From JANQOH01 sp965214495 (GTDB lineage Bacteria > Pseudomonadota > Alphaproteobacteria > UBA7887): DNA of 64,000 nucleotides. Every line of letters begins with the position of its first letter. Position 1 is the first letter of the stretch. Below the pieces are notes generated by a model. The model had not been told where the DNA came from. It made no database searches and worked only from the letters and a program-made list of their open reading frames with translations. Of this stretch, positions 26,181 to 35,786 are shown in pieces. The stretch covers positions 868,001-932,000 of the forward strand of contig OZ243958.1 of assembly GCA_965214495.1 (NCBI GenBank), written 5' to 3'. The position numbers and the translations under genes were made by a program.

Positions 26181-26212
26181 GCGGGACCGCGGCTCGATAT
26201 CGTCGGCGCCCG

Positions 26213-27067
26213 TCAGGGGCGGTGGGGCGGGAGTTCTGGCAGACTCGCGCGCAGCCGGTGGCCGATGACGACCATGCCGGCGATCGGCCCGGCCGCGAAG
26301 CGTTCGGCGATTCGCGCGATGGCGGCCGCTTCGTCCGCCTCCGGCGCAGCGATTCCGGCGGCCGGCGCCATCGTTCCGGCGAGCCGCGCGGCGGAGTCGC
26401 GCGCGCGCTCGTGCAGGCGGCGGCCCGCGTCGAGCGCGGCAGCGAGCCGGGCCGGCGCCAACACCGAACCGGCGGCCATCGCGAGAAACGCCGGCCACGG
26501 CGCCAGATGGCGATAGAGGCTCGGAATCATCGGCGTGTCGGACGGCGCCAGCGGCGCGCTCAACAGACGGACGAGGTCGGCCGTCGCGTCGTCGAGGTCG
26601 CCCATGTTCCGGATGGGCGGCAGGTTCGGCGGGAACTGCGACGCCGCGGCGGCATCCGGTTCGCGCGCCGGCCGCGACGCGCCGTCGTCGGCAAGAAACG
26701 CGGCAAGCGCTCCGATGGCGACGAGATTGGAGAAATTGCCCCGATTGTAATCGTCGAGGATCATCCGGATCGTGCGCAGGCTGTGGTCGTTGAGCCCGGC
26801 CGCGAAAAACGCCTCACGCGGCGCCGCGGAGACATCGCCGTCCTCCAGGGCGCCGCGCAGCGATTCGACTTCCGCAGCGACCGCGCCGCCGCTGAACAGG
26901 TGCCGCAGGATCCCCCACGCCCACGGCAGCACGCCGGGCCGGGAGGCCATGTGGCGATAGATCAGATTGACCATCCCGACGCCGACGGTCCGGCGTATGT
27001 CGTCGTACGACGCGGCGATTTCGCCGCGGGCCTCGGACTCGGCGATTTCCGCCAGATATTCGCTCAT
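26213..27067 (-). CDS. DehI-like (halocarboxylic acid dehalogenase family) protein
   Basis: A 284-residue, largely helical protein with two similar halves (LIYRHMASRPGVLPWAWGILRHLF and SLYRHLAPWPAFLAMAAGSVLAP), as in DehI dehalogenases, which arose by internal duplication. DehI enzymes hydrolyse D- and L-2-haloacids. Most chromosomal members of this family have unproven functions. It lies 22 bp downstream of glutaryl-CoA dehydrogenase on the same strand, which argues for some role in acyl metabolism, but this is inference. Confidence 0.6.
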   Translation of the reverse strand: MSEYLAEIAESEARGEIAASYDDIRRTVGVGMVNLIYRHMASRPGVLPWAWGILRHLFSGGAVAAEVESLRGALEDGDVSAAPREAFFAAGLNDHSLRTIRMILDDYNRGNFSNLVAIGALAAFLADDGASRPAREPDAAAASQFPPNLPPIRNMGDLDDATADLVRLLSAPLAPSDTPMIPSLYRHLAPWPAFLAMAAGSVLAPARLAAALDAGRRLHERARDSAARLAGTMAPAAGIAAPEADEAAAIARIAERFAAGPIAGMVVIGHRLRASLPELPPHRP

Positions 27068-27089
27068 GGGCCTCGTGTGCTTTCCCCGG

Positions 27090-28304
27090 TCACTTGAACG
27101 CCTGAATCCCGGTCTGGGCGCGGCCGAGGATCAGCGCGTGAACGTCGTGCGCGCCCTCGTAAGTGTTGACCGCCTCGAGGTTCATGGCGTGTCGGATCAC
27201 ATGATACTCGTCGGCGACGCCGTTGCCGCCATGCATGTCGCGGGCGGCGCGCGCGATGTCGAGCGCCTTGCCGGCATTGTTGCGCTTGAGCAGGGAGAAC
27301 ATTTCGGGGGTGGCGCGGCCTTCGTCCTTGAGCCGCCCGACGCGCAGGCACCCCGCGAGGCCGAGCGCGATCTCGGTCTGCATGTCGGCGAGCTTCTTCT
27401 GGACGAGCTGGTTGGCCGCCAGCGGGCGGCCGAACTGCTTGCGGTCGAGCACATACTGCCGCGCCGCTCGCCAGCAGAATTCCGCCGCCCCCATCGCGCC
27501 CCAGGCGATGCCGTAGCGCGCGCCGTTGAGACAACCGAACGGCCCGCCCAGGCCGCGCACTTCGGGAAAGGCATCGGCTTCGGCCACAAAGACGTCATCG
27601 AGCAGAATCTGTCCGGTCGGCGACGCCCGCAGCGAGAATTTTCCTTCGATCTTCGGTGTTTCCAGCCCTTCCGCGCCGCGCTCGACGAGAAAGCCGCGAA
27701 TGGCGCCCTCGTCGTCCCTGGCCCAGATCACGAACACATCGGCGATCGGGCTGTTGGTGATCCACGTCTTCGCGCCGCTCAGGCGATAGCCGCCGGCGGT
27801 CGCCCGGGCGCGGGTCGCCATACCCCCCGGATCGGAGCCGTGGTCGGGTTCGGTCAGGCCGAACGCGCCGATCAGCTCGCCGCGGGCGAGGCCAGGCAAG
27901 AAACGCGCGCGCTGCTCTTCGGTGCCGTAGCGATGGATCGGCCACATCACGAGACTCGATTGCACCGACAGGCACGAGCGATACGACGAATCCACCCGTT
28001 CGATCTCGCGCGCGACGAGTCCGTAGGCCACCTCGCTTGCGCCGGCGCAACCGTAGCCGTGAAGGGTTGCGCCAAGAAGGCCGAGCGCGCCCATTTCCCG
28101 CATGAGTTCCCGGTCGAAGCGCTCGTGACGCCAGGCCTCCACGATCCCTGGCGCCAGGCGGTCCTGCGCGAAACCGCGCGCCGTGTCGCGAATCAGACGC
28201 TCATCTTCCGTAAGCTGGTCTTCGAGGCGGAACGGGTCGCTCCAGTCGAAGGCAGCGGGCGCATCGACGAGACGGGGCGCGGCGGGTCGAGGCTGGGCGG
28301 GCAC
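27090..28304 (-). CDS. gcdH: glutaryl-CoA dehydrogenase
   Basis: A 404-residue acyl-CoA dehydrogenase of the glutaryl-CoA type. Signatures are FGLTEPDHGSDPGGMATRA, the GcdH-specific RASPTGQILLDDVFV, and the catalytic glutamate in NTYEGAHDVHALILGRAQTG near the C-terminus. It converts glutaryl-CoA to crotonyl-CoA and CO2 in lysine and tryptophan breakdown, passing electrons to ETF. I chose GTG 28304, preceded by GGAG, because the upstream open frame is not family-like. No glutarate regulator or CoA-transferase is adjacent. Confidence 0.9.
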   Translation of the reverse strand: MPAQPRPAAPRLVDAPAAFDWSDPFRLEDQLTEDERLIRDTARGFAQDRLAPGIVEAWRHERFDRELMREMGALGLLGATLHGYGCAGASEVAYGLVAREIERVDSSYRSCLSVQSSLVMWPIHRYGTEEQRARFLPGLARGELIGAFGLTEPDHGSDPGGMATRARATAGGYRLSGAKTWITNSPIADVFVIWARDDEGAIRGFLVERGAEGLETPKIEGKFSLRASPTGQILLDDVFVAEADAFPEVRGLGGPFGCLNGARYGIAWGAMGAAEFCWRAARQYVLDRKQFGRPLAANQLVQKKLADMQTEIALGLAGCLRVGRLKDEGRATPEMFSLLKRNNAGKALDIARAARDMHGGNGVADEYHVIRHAMNLEAVNTYEGAHDVHALILGRAQTGIQAFK

Positions 28305-28329
28305 GGCGGTCTCCGGGGAGCGAAGCGGA

Positions 28330-28944
28330 TCAGTCGGCGTGAAAACTGTCGGCGATCGCGACAAGATCGGGTAGGCGCTCCGCATTCATCGTGGTGATGC
28401 GCGTATAGTACCATGTCTCGCCTATCTCTTGCAGGCGCATGACCACATACTTTCTGAACGGCCCGATCGGCAGCGTGCACCGCATCTCGCGATAGGAGCC
28501 GAATGCGTTGGAATACTCGACGGCCGGGCCGCAGAATTCAAGCGGCGCTTCGCCCAGCCCGGCGACCCCCTCGACCCAGCGGCCGAGCATCGCGCGTATA
28601 TCATCGAAAGCGGGGTCGGCGAACGGGCTGTCGGCGCTGTCGAGCACCGAATGCGGGTCAGGAAGGGCGTCTTCCAGCGACACCGTAACGCGCGCTCGCA
28701 GCCATTCGTCCGGGTCGGCGACAGCGTCGGGAAGGGGCGCGAGATCGACTTGGCTGAACCCGGAGAAACTACCTTCTGCGGGCCGTACCCGTAGCACCGA
28801 AAGCTTGCCGGGGCCGAGACCGCTCTTGCGGACGATTTCGCTGGTGAAACCGTCGGGTATGTCGAAGCCTTGGGCTTGCGCCACCTGTGCGCCGACGAGC
28901 GCCAGGGCGATGCCGAGAGCGAATCGAAAACGCGGCTTCGCCAT
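28330..28944 (-). CDS. secreted protein of unknown function
   Basis: A 204-residue protein not recognised. Starting at ATG 28944, it has a clear signal peptide (MAKPRFRFALGIALALVGAQ, cleavage after VAQAQ). The mature part has TLPIGPFRKYVVMRLQEIG and ETWYYTRITTMNAERLPDL near the end and two cysteines (about residues 145 and 164) that could pair in the periplasm. It lies 25 bp upstream of the gcdH start on the same strand and 120 bp downstream of the divergently placed start region at 29065. Nothing ties it to gcdH function. Confidence 0.7.
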   Translation of the reverse strand: MAKPRFRFALGIALALVGAQVAQAQGFDIPDGFTSEIVRKSGLGPGKLSVLRVRPAEGSFSGFSQVDLAPLPDAVADPDEWLRARVTVSLEDALPDPHSVLDSADSPFADPAFDDIRAMLGRWVEGVAGLGEAPLEFCGPAVEYSNAFGSYREMRCTLPIGPFRKYVVMRLQEIGETWYYTRITTMNAERLPDLVAIADSFHAD

Positions 28945-29064
28945 GCCCCGAAAGGTAGGCCCGCGCGGTATGCTGTGCAAGAGTGCGCCCGTGTCCGCGC
29001 ACTGCCGAAACGCCAGGGGCGGGCTCGCGATTTTTCCAGAACACACCGGTTTCGAACGGGGATA

Positions 29065-30417
29065 TTACCCGAGCGCGTCGCGGCCGCTTCGCGCGTTCCC
29101 GAATTCCACCGCTTGCCCCATCGGCGGGCCGATCAGTTCGTCGTCGCGCATTACCGCATGGCCGCGGACGATCGTCGCGCGCGGCCAACCCGTCAGTTCG
29201 ACGCCGGTGAACGGACTCCATCCACAGCGGCTCGCCAGCCAGGATTCCTCCACCGCGCGTTTCTTCTTCAGATCGACGATGGTCAGATCCGCATCGCAGC
29301 CGGCGGCGATCCGCCCTTTCCCACGCGCACCGTAAAGACGGGCGGGCGCCTCGGCGACGAGATCGACCAGACGCTCGATGCCGAGCCGGCCGGCGGCCAC
29401 ATGGTTCAGCATGACGGGCATGAGCGTTTGAACGCCCGGCATCCCCGACGGGCTCTCGGGATAGCGCCTGTCCTTCTCCGCGCGGGTGTGGGGAGCGTGA
29501 TCGGAGCCGATAACATCGACAATCCCGGCAGCGATCCCGCGCCACAGTCCATCGCGGTGTTCGGCCCCGCGAATCGGCGGGTTCATCTGTGCATAACTGC
29601 CGAGGCGCTGGTAGCAGTCCGGTGCGGCGAGAGTGAGATGCTGCGGGGTGCATTCGACGCTGACCCAATCGGGCTTCGCCGCCAGCATGTCGATTTCGTC
29701 GGCGGTGCTGACGTGCAGAAGGTGGATCGGCCGCCCGGTCGAGAAGGCGAACCGCAGGAGGCGTTCGGTCGCCCGCCGCGCGGTTTCCACGTCGCGCCAC
29801 TCGGGGTGGGCAGCGACGCTGTCGGCGGCCTCGGCGATCGGCCGGCGTTCGATCAGTCGGGGCTCGTCCTCGGCGTGGACCGCGACGCGGCGCCGGCCCG
29901 CCTTCAACACTCGTTCGAGAAGTGGGTCGTCCGGCACCAGCAGCGAGCCGGTCGAAGACCCCATGAAGATTTTGACTCCGCAGCAACCGGGAAAGCGTTC
30001 CAGTTCCGCAAGCTCCGCGACGTTTCCGGCCGATGCTCCTGCGAAGAACGCGATGTCGGTCCACGCCCGCCCCGCCGCGCGCTCGCATTTGTCGCGTAGC
30101 GCCTCCGCGCTGACGGTGGCGGGGTCGGTGTTGGGCATCTCGAACACGCACGTCACGCCGCCGAGCGCCGCCGCGCGGGTGCCGCTCTCCAGGTCTTCCT
30201 TGTGCTCCAGGCCCGGTTCGCGGAAATGCACCTGGCTGTCGATGACGCCCGGCAGCACGTGCAGGCCGCGCGCGTCGATGCGCCGTGCGGAGTCGGCGGT
30301 CGCAAGGTCGCCGACTTCGACGACCCGCCCGTCCGCGATTCCGACGTCGGCGGCGCCAGAGCGGTCCGCCGTGACGACGATACCGCCCGCGACCACGAGG
30401 TCGAAGCGCGCCGCCAT
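29065..30417 (-). CDS. pyrC: dihydroorotase (class I-like amidohydrolase)
   Basis: A 450-residue amidohydrolase. Metal-site elements are DSQVHFREPG near residue 62, the lysine in GVKIFMGSSTGSLL, VAVHAEDEP, LLHVSTADE and the catalytic GSDHAPHTRAEK. MPNTDPATVSAEALRDKCE and PSGMPGVQTL are typical of multifunctional-complex-type dihydroorotases, which close carbamoyl-aspartate to dihydroorotate. The usual first metal histidine of the HxH pair is replaced by glutamine. Some alphaproteobacteria carry such QxH members, so the activity is probable rather than certain. The gene stands alone, without pyrB. Confidence 0.85.
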   Translation of the reverse strand: MAARFDLVVAGGIVVTADRSGAADVGIADGRVVEVGDLATADSARRIDARGLHVLPGVIDSQVHFREPGLEHKEDLESGTRAAALGGVTCVFEMPNTDPATVSAEALRDKCERAAGRAWTDIAFFAGASAGNVAELAELERFPGCCGVKIFMGSSTGSLLVPDDPLLERVLKAGRRRVAVHAEDEPRLIERRPIAEAADSVAAHPEWRDVETARRATERLLRFAFSTGRPIHLLHVSTADEIDMLAAKPDWVSVECTPQHLTLAAPDCYQRLGSYAQMNPPIRGAEHRDGLWRGIAAGIVDVIGSDHAPHTRAEKDRRYPESPSGMPGVQTLMPVMLNHVAAGRLGIERLVDLVAEAPARLYGARGKGRIAAGCDADLTIVDLKKKRAVEESWLASRCGWSPFTGVELTGWPRATIVRGHAVMRDDELIGPPMGQAVEFGNARSGRDALG

Positions 30418-30476
30418 GTCTTAGCTGAACGCCCCGAACGTGCGTTTCGCGGAAACGAGGATGACCCGCATGGCGC

Positions 30477-31730
30477 TCAACTTGATGCGCGGACAGGAGT
30501 CAGCATGAATGCCGGGACATGATCGCCCATGCCGACAACCGGTTCGTCCGCCGGCTCGTCCGCACGCGGCTTGCGGGGCTTCGCCCTGCGCAATTCCGGC
30601 CCGCGCGGTTCTGCCGAGGCACGTTCGATCCGGGGAATGTCGCGCCCGATCAGTTCGACGATCGCTGCCAGATATCTGGCGTCCTCGGCGGTAGCGATGG
30701 TGAAGGCCAGACCGCGGCGTCCGGCGCGTCCGGTGCGTCCGATGCGGTGCACGTAGTCTTCGGCGTGCAACGGCACGTCGAAATTGAACACATGGCTCAG
30801 ACCCTGGATGTCCAGGCCGCGCCCTGCCACGTCGGTTGCGACGAGCAAGGTGATCTTTCCGGCCTTGAACGCTTCCAGCGTTTCGATGCGTGCCGGTTGC
30901 GGCATGTCGCCATGCAGCGCTGCGCTCGAGAAACCGTGGCGCCTCAGCGACTGGTCGAGAACGTCCACATCCTTCTTGCGGTTGCAGAAGATCAGGGCGT
31001 TTTCCACAGTCTTGGACCGCAACAGGCTGCGCAGCGCCTGCCCCTTGCCGCGCGGTTCTGTTTCGACCAGCGCCTGTTCCACCAGGTCTGCCGGTGAGGC
31101 CGGCGGCGCCACGGCGATCTCCTTCGGCGCGCTCAGGAACTTGCCGGCCAGGCGCCGAATCTCCGCCGGCATGGTGGCGGAGAACATCAGGGTCTGACGG
31201 ATCGGCGAGACCAGGCTCACGATACGTTCGACATCGGGGATGAAGCCCATGTCGAGCATCCGGTCGGCTTCGTCGATGACCAGGATCCTCACGCCCGTCA
31301 ACAGGATGTTGCCACGGTCAAAGAGGTCGAGAATACGGCCCGGCGTCGCGATGAGGACATCGACCCCGCGCTCCAGCGCCCGTTGCTGGTCGACCATCGA
31401 CACGCCGCCGATGAGCAGCGCCTTGCTCAGCTTGTGATACTTGCCGTAGGTCGCGAAGTTCTCGGCGATTTGCGTCGCCAGTTCGCGCGTCGGGGTGAGG
31501 ATGAGCGAGCGCGGCATCCGGGCGCGGGCGCGGCCGGCGCTCAGAATCTCGATCATCGGCAGGGTGAAGGAGGCGGTCTTGCCGGTCCCGGTCTGCGCAC
31601 ACCCCATCACGTCGCGTCCCTGCAACATGACGGGAATTGCCTGGGCCTGGATCGGCGTGGGAACGCGGTAGCCGGCGTCGGCGACCGCGTTCAGCGTTTC
31701 GGGGCCGAGCCCCAGTTGATCAAAACTCAT
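30477..31730 (-). CDS. rhlE: DEAD-box RNA helicase (RhlE-like)
   Basis: A 417-residue ATP-dependent RNA helicase. Motifs are Q (GYRVPTPIQAQAIP), I (AQTGTGKTASF), Ia (PTRELATQI), II (VIDEADRMLDMGF), III (MFSATMP), V (ATDVAGRGLDI) and VI (HRIGRTGRAG). A basic tail (RRAKPRKPRADEPADE) follows. RhlE-type helicases act in ribosome assembly and cold adaptation. It is divergent from parE across a 322-bp gap. Confidence 0.93.
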   Translation of the reverse strand: MSFDQLGLGPETLNAVADAGYRVPTPIQAQAIPVMLQGRDVMGCAQTGTGKTASFTLPMIEILSAGRARARMPRSLILTPTRELATQIAENFATYGKYHKLSKALLIGGVSMVDQQRALERGVDVLIATPGRILDLFDRGNILLTGVRILVIDEADRMLDMGFIPDVERIVSLVSPIRQTLMFSATMPAEIRRLAGKFLSAPKEIAVAPPASPADLVEQALVETEPRGKGQALRSLLRSKTVENALIFCNRKKDVDVLDQSLRRHGFSSAALHGDMPQPARIETLEAFKAGKITLLVATDVAGRGLDIQGLSHVFNFDVPLHAEDYVHRIGRTGRAGRRGLAFTIATAEDARYLAAIVELIGRDIPRIERASAEPRGPELRRAKPRKPRADEPADEPVVGMGDHVPAFMLTPVRASS

Positions 31731-31989
31731 ACAAGCTTTCGTTCGACAGCCGATCAGCGGTTGGCGATGTAGCCAACGGTCCGACTATCGGCCCTCGGGC
31801 CGGTGAAATCAATGGCGTGTCGTGTCTCGATACAAGACCGACGCGCGCGTCGCGCTCATGCGGGCGGAGTGCCGGCCACCATCGCCGGCAGCTGTCGCAG
31901 CGGCGAGCGGCCATGACGATCTCGAAACCGGCGCATCAGCCGAGGTCCGGGCAGCCGCGTAGTTTCTGCGCCTCAAACACAAGATATCG
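31731..31989. other. rhlE-parE intergenic region, upstream part
   Basis: Noncoding spacer between the divergent rhlE and parE genes. Short open frames cross it in several phases without resemblance to known proteins. I see no RNA gene or repeat. The base composition drops in G+C toward parE, where a promoter is found. A long 5' leader for the cold-inducible type rhlE is possible but not shown. Confidence 0.5.
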
Positions 31990-32019
31990 TTTACGCCGCC
32001 CGTTGCGCCACTATATAAT
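31990..32019 (+). promoter_or_regulatory. sigma70-type promoter for parE
   Basis: A TTTACG -35 element (31990-31995), an 18-base spacer and a perfect TATAAT -10 (32014-32019). It lies 33 bp before the parE ATG, in the only A+T-rich stretch of the intergenic region. Start of transcription is expected near 32026. Confidence 0.6.
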
Positions 32020-32052
32020 CCGTTTTCGTTCGCTGACCGGTATTGCTGAACC

Positions 32053-34014
32053 ATGGCCGATCTGTTTCCTGCCGCCGGCGACTATACCGCCAGCGACATC
32101 GAGGTGCTCGAAGGGCTCGAGCCTGTCCGCCGACGCCCCGGCATGTATATCGGCGGGTCCGACGAAACGGCGATGCATCACCTTGTCGCCGAGCTCCTCG
32201 ACAACGCCATGGACGAGGCGGTCGCCGGTCACGCCAGCTTTATCGATCTGGAACTCGGTCCCGACGATACCGTCACGGTGCGCGACAACGGACGCGGCAT
32301 CCCCATCGACCCGCACCCGAAGTTCCCGGAGAAGTCGGCGCTCGAGGTAATTCTGACGACGTTGCATTCGGGCGGCAAATTCTCCGGTCAGGCCTACGAT
32401 ATGGCGGGTGGCCTGCACGGGGTCGGCTTGTCCGTGGTCAACGCGCTCGCTGAAACGTTGACCGTCGAAGTGGCGCGCGACCGCCGCGCCTGGAGCCAGA
32501 GCTATCGTCGTGGCGCGGCGACGTGCGAAGTCACGGCGAACGGCAACGCGCCCAACCGGCGTGGCACCACCATCAGCTTCACGCCGGACCGGACGATCTT
32601 CCCGCGATCGGCGCATTTCCGTCCGGCGGCGCTCCATCGCATGGCGCGGTCGAAAGCCTATTTGTTCCGCGGCGTCGAAATACGTTGGAAATGCGTCCCC
32701 GAGGCTATCGCCGACGGCGACCCGACGCCGCTTAAGGCGGTGCTGCATTTCCCGGGCGGGCTCGGCGACTATCTCGACGGCGCGCTCGCCGGCGCCGTCA
32801 CCGTGACGCCGGCTCCATTCCAAGGCGAAGCCAGGCTCGCCGGCGGTTCCGACGGCCGCGTCGAGTGGGCGTTGGCGTGGACCGCCGGGGGAGGGGGCAG
32901 CTTCCTCAACAGCTACTGCAACACCGTGCCGACAGCCAACGGCGGCACCCACGAGGCCGGCCTGCGCAGCGCGCTGGCGAAGAGTCTGCGCGGCTACGGC
33001 GACCTGGCGAAAAACAGGCGCGCCAAGGATATCACCGCCGACGACATCTTCGCCGGTGCGTGCGGCCTGTTGTCGCTGTTCATCGCCGATCCCCAGTTCC
33101 AGGGCCAGACCAAGGACCGCCTGTCTTCGCCCGACGCGGCGAAGCGGGTCGAAGCCACAATCAAGGACCATTTCGATCACTGGCTCGCGCAGGATCCGGA
33201 AGCGGCGAACCAACTGCTCGAACACGTCGTCGAGCGTGTCGAGGACCGCTTGCGCCGGCGCCGGGAGCGCGAGGTCGCGCGGCAGTCCGCGACACGCAAG
33301 CTGCGCCTTCCCGGCAAGCTGGCCGACTGCTCGCGGGCCGACGCCGCCGACACCGAGGTTTTCCTCGTCGAGGGAGACTCTGCGGGCGGGTCGGCCAAGC
33401 AGGCGCGCGACCGCGAGACACAGGCGGTGCTCGCGCTGCGCGGCAAGATACTCAACGTCGCCGCCGCATCGCCCGAAAAACTGCGGGCCAACAAGGAACT
33501 GGTCGATCTGACCCGCGCTCTCGGCTGCGGCACGCGGGAACGGTATCGCGACGACGACCTGCGCTACGAGCGCGTGATCGTCATGACCGATGCCGACGTC
33601 GACGGCGCGCACATCGCCTCACTCCTGATGACCTTCTTCTATCGCGAGATGCCCGACCTCATCCGCAATGGCCACCTCTATCTCGCACAACCGCCGCTTT
33701 ATCGCTTGACCCATGGCGCGACCACGGTCTATGCGCGTGACGACGCGCACCGCGAAGCGCTTCTCGAAGGCGCGTTCAAGGAGAACGCGAGGGTGGAGAT
33801 CAGCCGCTTCAAGGGACTCGGTGAAATGCCGCCGGCCCAGCTCAGGGCAACCACCATGGCGCGGGAAAGCCGGACACTGTTGCGCGTCGAGATCGACCCC
33901 GCGGAAGAGAATCCGACAGCGCGCCGGGTCGAGGAGCTGATGGGGCGCAATGTGGACAGCCGCATGGCGTTCATTCGCGATCACGCGACCCAGGCGAGGG
34001 ATCTCGACGTCTGA
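32053..34014 (+). CDS. parE: DNA topoisomerase IV subunit B
   Basis: A 653-residue type IIA topoisomerase ATPase subunit. The GHKL site shows ELLDNAMDEAVAG, VRDNGRGIPID and GGLHGVGLSVVNALA. The TOPRIM domain has FLVEGDSAGGSAKQARDR and MTDADVDGAHIASLL, and the C-terminal region has SRFKGLGEMPPAQL. Length and the FREMPDL-type segment fit ParE rather than GyrB, since the GyrB insert is absent. With ParC it decatenates replicated chromosomes. Its stop overlaps the next ATG by one base (TGATG). Confidence 0.94.
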   Translation: MADLFPAAGDYTASDIEVLEGLEPVRRRPGMYIGGSDETAMHHLVAELLDNAMDEAVAGHASFIDLELGPDDTVTVRDNGRGIPIDPHPKFPEKSALEVILTTLHSGGKFSGQAYDMAGGLHGVGLSVVNALAETLTVEVARDRRAWSQSYRRGAATCEVTANGNAPNRRGTTISFTPDRTIFPRSAHFRPAALHRMARSKAYLFRGVEIRWKCVPEAIADGDPTPLKAVLHFPGGLGDYLDGALAGAVTVTPAPFQGEARLAGGSDGRVEWALAWTAGGGGSFLNSYCNTVPTANGGTHEAGLRSALAKSLRGYGDLAKNRRAKDITADDIFAGACGLLSLFIADPQFQGQTKDRLSSPDAAKRVEATIKDHFDHWLAQDPEAANQLLEHVVERVEDRLRRRREREVARQSATRKLRLPGKLADCSRADAADTEVFLVEGDSAGGSAKQARDRETQAVLALRGKILNVAAASPEKLRANKELVDLTRALGCGTRERYRDDDLRYERVIVMTDADVDGAHIASLLMTFFYREMPDLIRNGHLYLAQPPLYRLTHGATTVYARDDAHREALLEGAFKENARVEISRFKGLGEMPPAQLRATTMARESRTLLRVEIDPAEENPTARRVEELMGRNVDSRMAFIRDHATQARDLDV

Positions 34015-34538
34015 TGCCCAGGCTTGTCGCCGCCGCACTGGCCCTCGTCCTCGCCGGTTGTTCTGGCGGCGACAGTCTCCACAACGTCCGGCACTACCGG
34101 CCGGATCCGCTCGGCTATCTCGTCACCGGCGGCACGGACAGCCCTAACGTGGCGACCGTCGTGACCGGCAATCCGTTCGGCATCTCGCCGGCGACTCTGG
34201 CGGCGACCGTCGCCGCGGGGCTTCAGGGCGCGTTTCCGGGCGGGAAAGTCCGCTTCGTCACCGAACCGGAGACCGACCTGCGCCGCGATGTGGCATTGAT
34301 CGTGGTCTTCGATCCACCGACATATGTCGGGCCGAGGGACGTATGGGCCCGCGGCGGCCGCGTTCCGACCGGCGGCGCGGGTGCCCGGATCGCCGTCGTC
34401 ATGGCTTTCTGTCACTCGGCTTCGGCGCTCGCCGGGATCACGGGAAAGCTCGGCCGAGACGCGCGGTTGGGCGATCAGGAATTCGTTCGTCTGATCCGCG
34501 ACATGGCCCGGCGGATGTTCGAAACTCCGTTATTGTAA
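34014..34538 (+). CDS. lipoprotein of unknown function
   Basis: A 174-residue protein with a type II signal: MPRLVAAALALVLAGC, the lipobox being LAGC with Cys16. No domain recognised. The mature part contains FGISPATLAATVAAGLQGAFPG and DVALIVVFDPPTYVGPRD and a single further cysteine (AFCHSAS). Translation is coupled to parE by a TGATG overlap, although no functional connection with topoisomerase IV is known. Confidence 0.75.
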   Translation: MPRLVAAALALVLAGCSGGDSLHNVRHYRPDPLGYLVTGGTDSPNVATVVTGNPFGISPATLAATVAAGLQGAFPGGKVRFVTEPETDLRRDVALIVVFDPPTYVGPRDVWARGGRVPTGGAGARIAVVMAFCHSASALAGITGKLGRDARLGDQEFVRLIRDMARRMFETPLL

Positions 34539-34599
34539 CCGCGTCGCGGTCGTCCGGGAGGGAGCGGCCGGTGCGCGGCCGACCGGGCGCATCGCACCG

Positions 34600-35628
34600 A
34601 TGACCGTCGCCGCCGTCCTCCGGGCGACGAGGACCCCGGCGCGGACGCTCGTTAGTGTCGCCGTGACCTTGTTCGGGTTGCTGCTGGTCACCTTCTTCAT
34701 CGGTCGCGTCGTCCCGATCGATCCGGCGCTCGCCGCGGTCGGCGATCGAGCCGGACCCGAAGCCTGGGAGGCGGCACGGCAAGAGATGGGCCTCGACCGG
34801 CCCCTCCACGAACAGTTCCGGCGCTATCTCGGCGACGTGCTGACCGGTGATCTGGGAGTCAGCACCGTCACCGCGCGGCCGGTGATCGACGATATCGGCC
34901 GCTTCTTTCCCGCAACTGTCGAACTGGCCACGGCGGCGCTTTTGATCGGCCTGGTCACCGGCATTCCCGCCGGCGTGGCCGCGGCGACCCGCCGCGGGCG
35001 CTGGCCCGATCACGTGTTGCGCGTCGTCACGCTGTTCGGCTACTCGGCACCTGCGTTCTGGCTCGGCATGATCGCGCTGCTCGTATTTTACGCCACCCTT
35101 GGGTGGACGGCCGGCCCCGGCCGCATCGACGTGTTCTACGAAGACCTCGTGCCAACGGTAACGGGACTCCTGCTGGTCGATGCGGCGCTTGCGGGTGAGG
35201 GAGTGATCCTGCGTAACGCGCTCGCTCATATCGTGCTGCCATCGTCCATACTCGGCTTCTTTTCAATGGCTTACATCACAAGGATGACACGCAGCTTCAT
35301 GATCGGAGAGTTGTCGAAGGACTATGTTTTGGCCGCCCGCGCGAAAGGTCTGTCTGAAGCGCGGGTGGTCTGGCGGCACGCATTGGGCAACACAGCGGTC
35401 CCGCTGGTCACGGTCATCGCGCTGTCCTACGGCGCACTGCTGGAAGGCTCGGTGCTGACCGAAACGGTGTTCGCGTGGCCGGGCCTGGGCAGCTATCTGA
35501 CCACGGCACTGCTCAATGCTGACATGAACGCCGTCCTGGGCGCGACGCTGGTGATCGGCGTCGTCTTCGTCGGGCTCAATCTCGCCGCGGATCTGTTGTA
35601 TCGCCGGCTCGACCCGCGGACGGGGTGA
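34600..35628 (+). CDS. ABC transporter permease, DppB/OppB type
   Basis: A 342-residue inner-membrane permease with about six membrane segments, beginning LVSVAVTLFGLLLVTFFIGRV. The binding-protein-dependent transport domain contains the EAA-type loop AARAKGLSEARVVWRHALGN. DPALAAVGDRAGPEAWEAARQEMGL is typical of the dipeptide/oligopeptide/nickel permease N-terminus. It is first in a four-gene transporter operon (two permeases, two ATPases). Confidence 0.92.
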   Translation: MTVAAVLRATRTPARTLVSVAVTLFGLLLVTFFIGRVVPIDPALAAVGDRAGPEAWEAARQEMGLDRPLHEQFRRYLGDVLTGDLGVSTVTARPVIDDIGRFFPATVELATAALLIGLVTGIPAGVAAATRRGRWPDHVLRVVTLFGYSAPAFWLGMIALLVFYATLGWTAGPGRIDVFYEDLVPTVTGLLLVDAALAGEGVILRNALAHIVLPSSILGFFSMAYITRMTRSFMIGELSKDYVLAARAKGLSEARVVWRHALGNTAVPLVTVIALSYGALLEGSVLTETVFAWPGLGSYLTTALLNADMNAVLGATLVIGVVFVGLNLAADLLYRRLDPRTG

Positions 35629-35786
35629 ACGGACTCGGTCGCCCATGCTCCCGCCGCCCGATTTCGGCAACCGACGCACCGGGACGGATCTGTGTTCGTC
35701 ACTACCGGATATCGGAGTTTCGCCGGTGGTGTGCATCTCGACGTGCAAGGGACTCGCCCGAGTCGGGGTTGTCGCATCCTGCGAGG
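35629..35786. other. spacer between the two permease genes, possibly inserted sequence
   Basis: About 158 bp separate the first permease stop from the likely second permease start, whereas other joints in this operon overlap. A GTG at 35625 overlaps the upstream stop (GTGA) and is in frame with the second permease, but the encoded stretch (CSRRPISATDAPG..., many Arg, Cys and Ser) does not look like a permease N-terminus. The segment may be a small inserted repeat; I could not identify it. Confidence 0.4.

Noticed and set aside
34014..34538. The lipoprotein after parE as the missing binding protein of the ABC transporter
   Set aside because: At 174 residues it is far too short and lacks the peptide-binding protein fold signatures.
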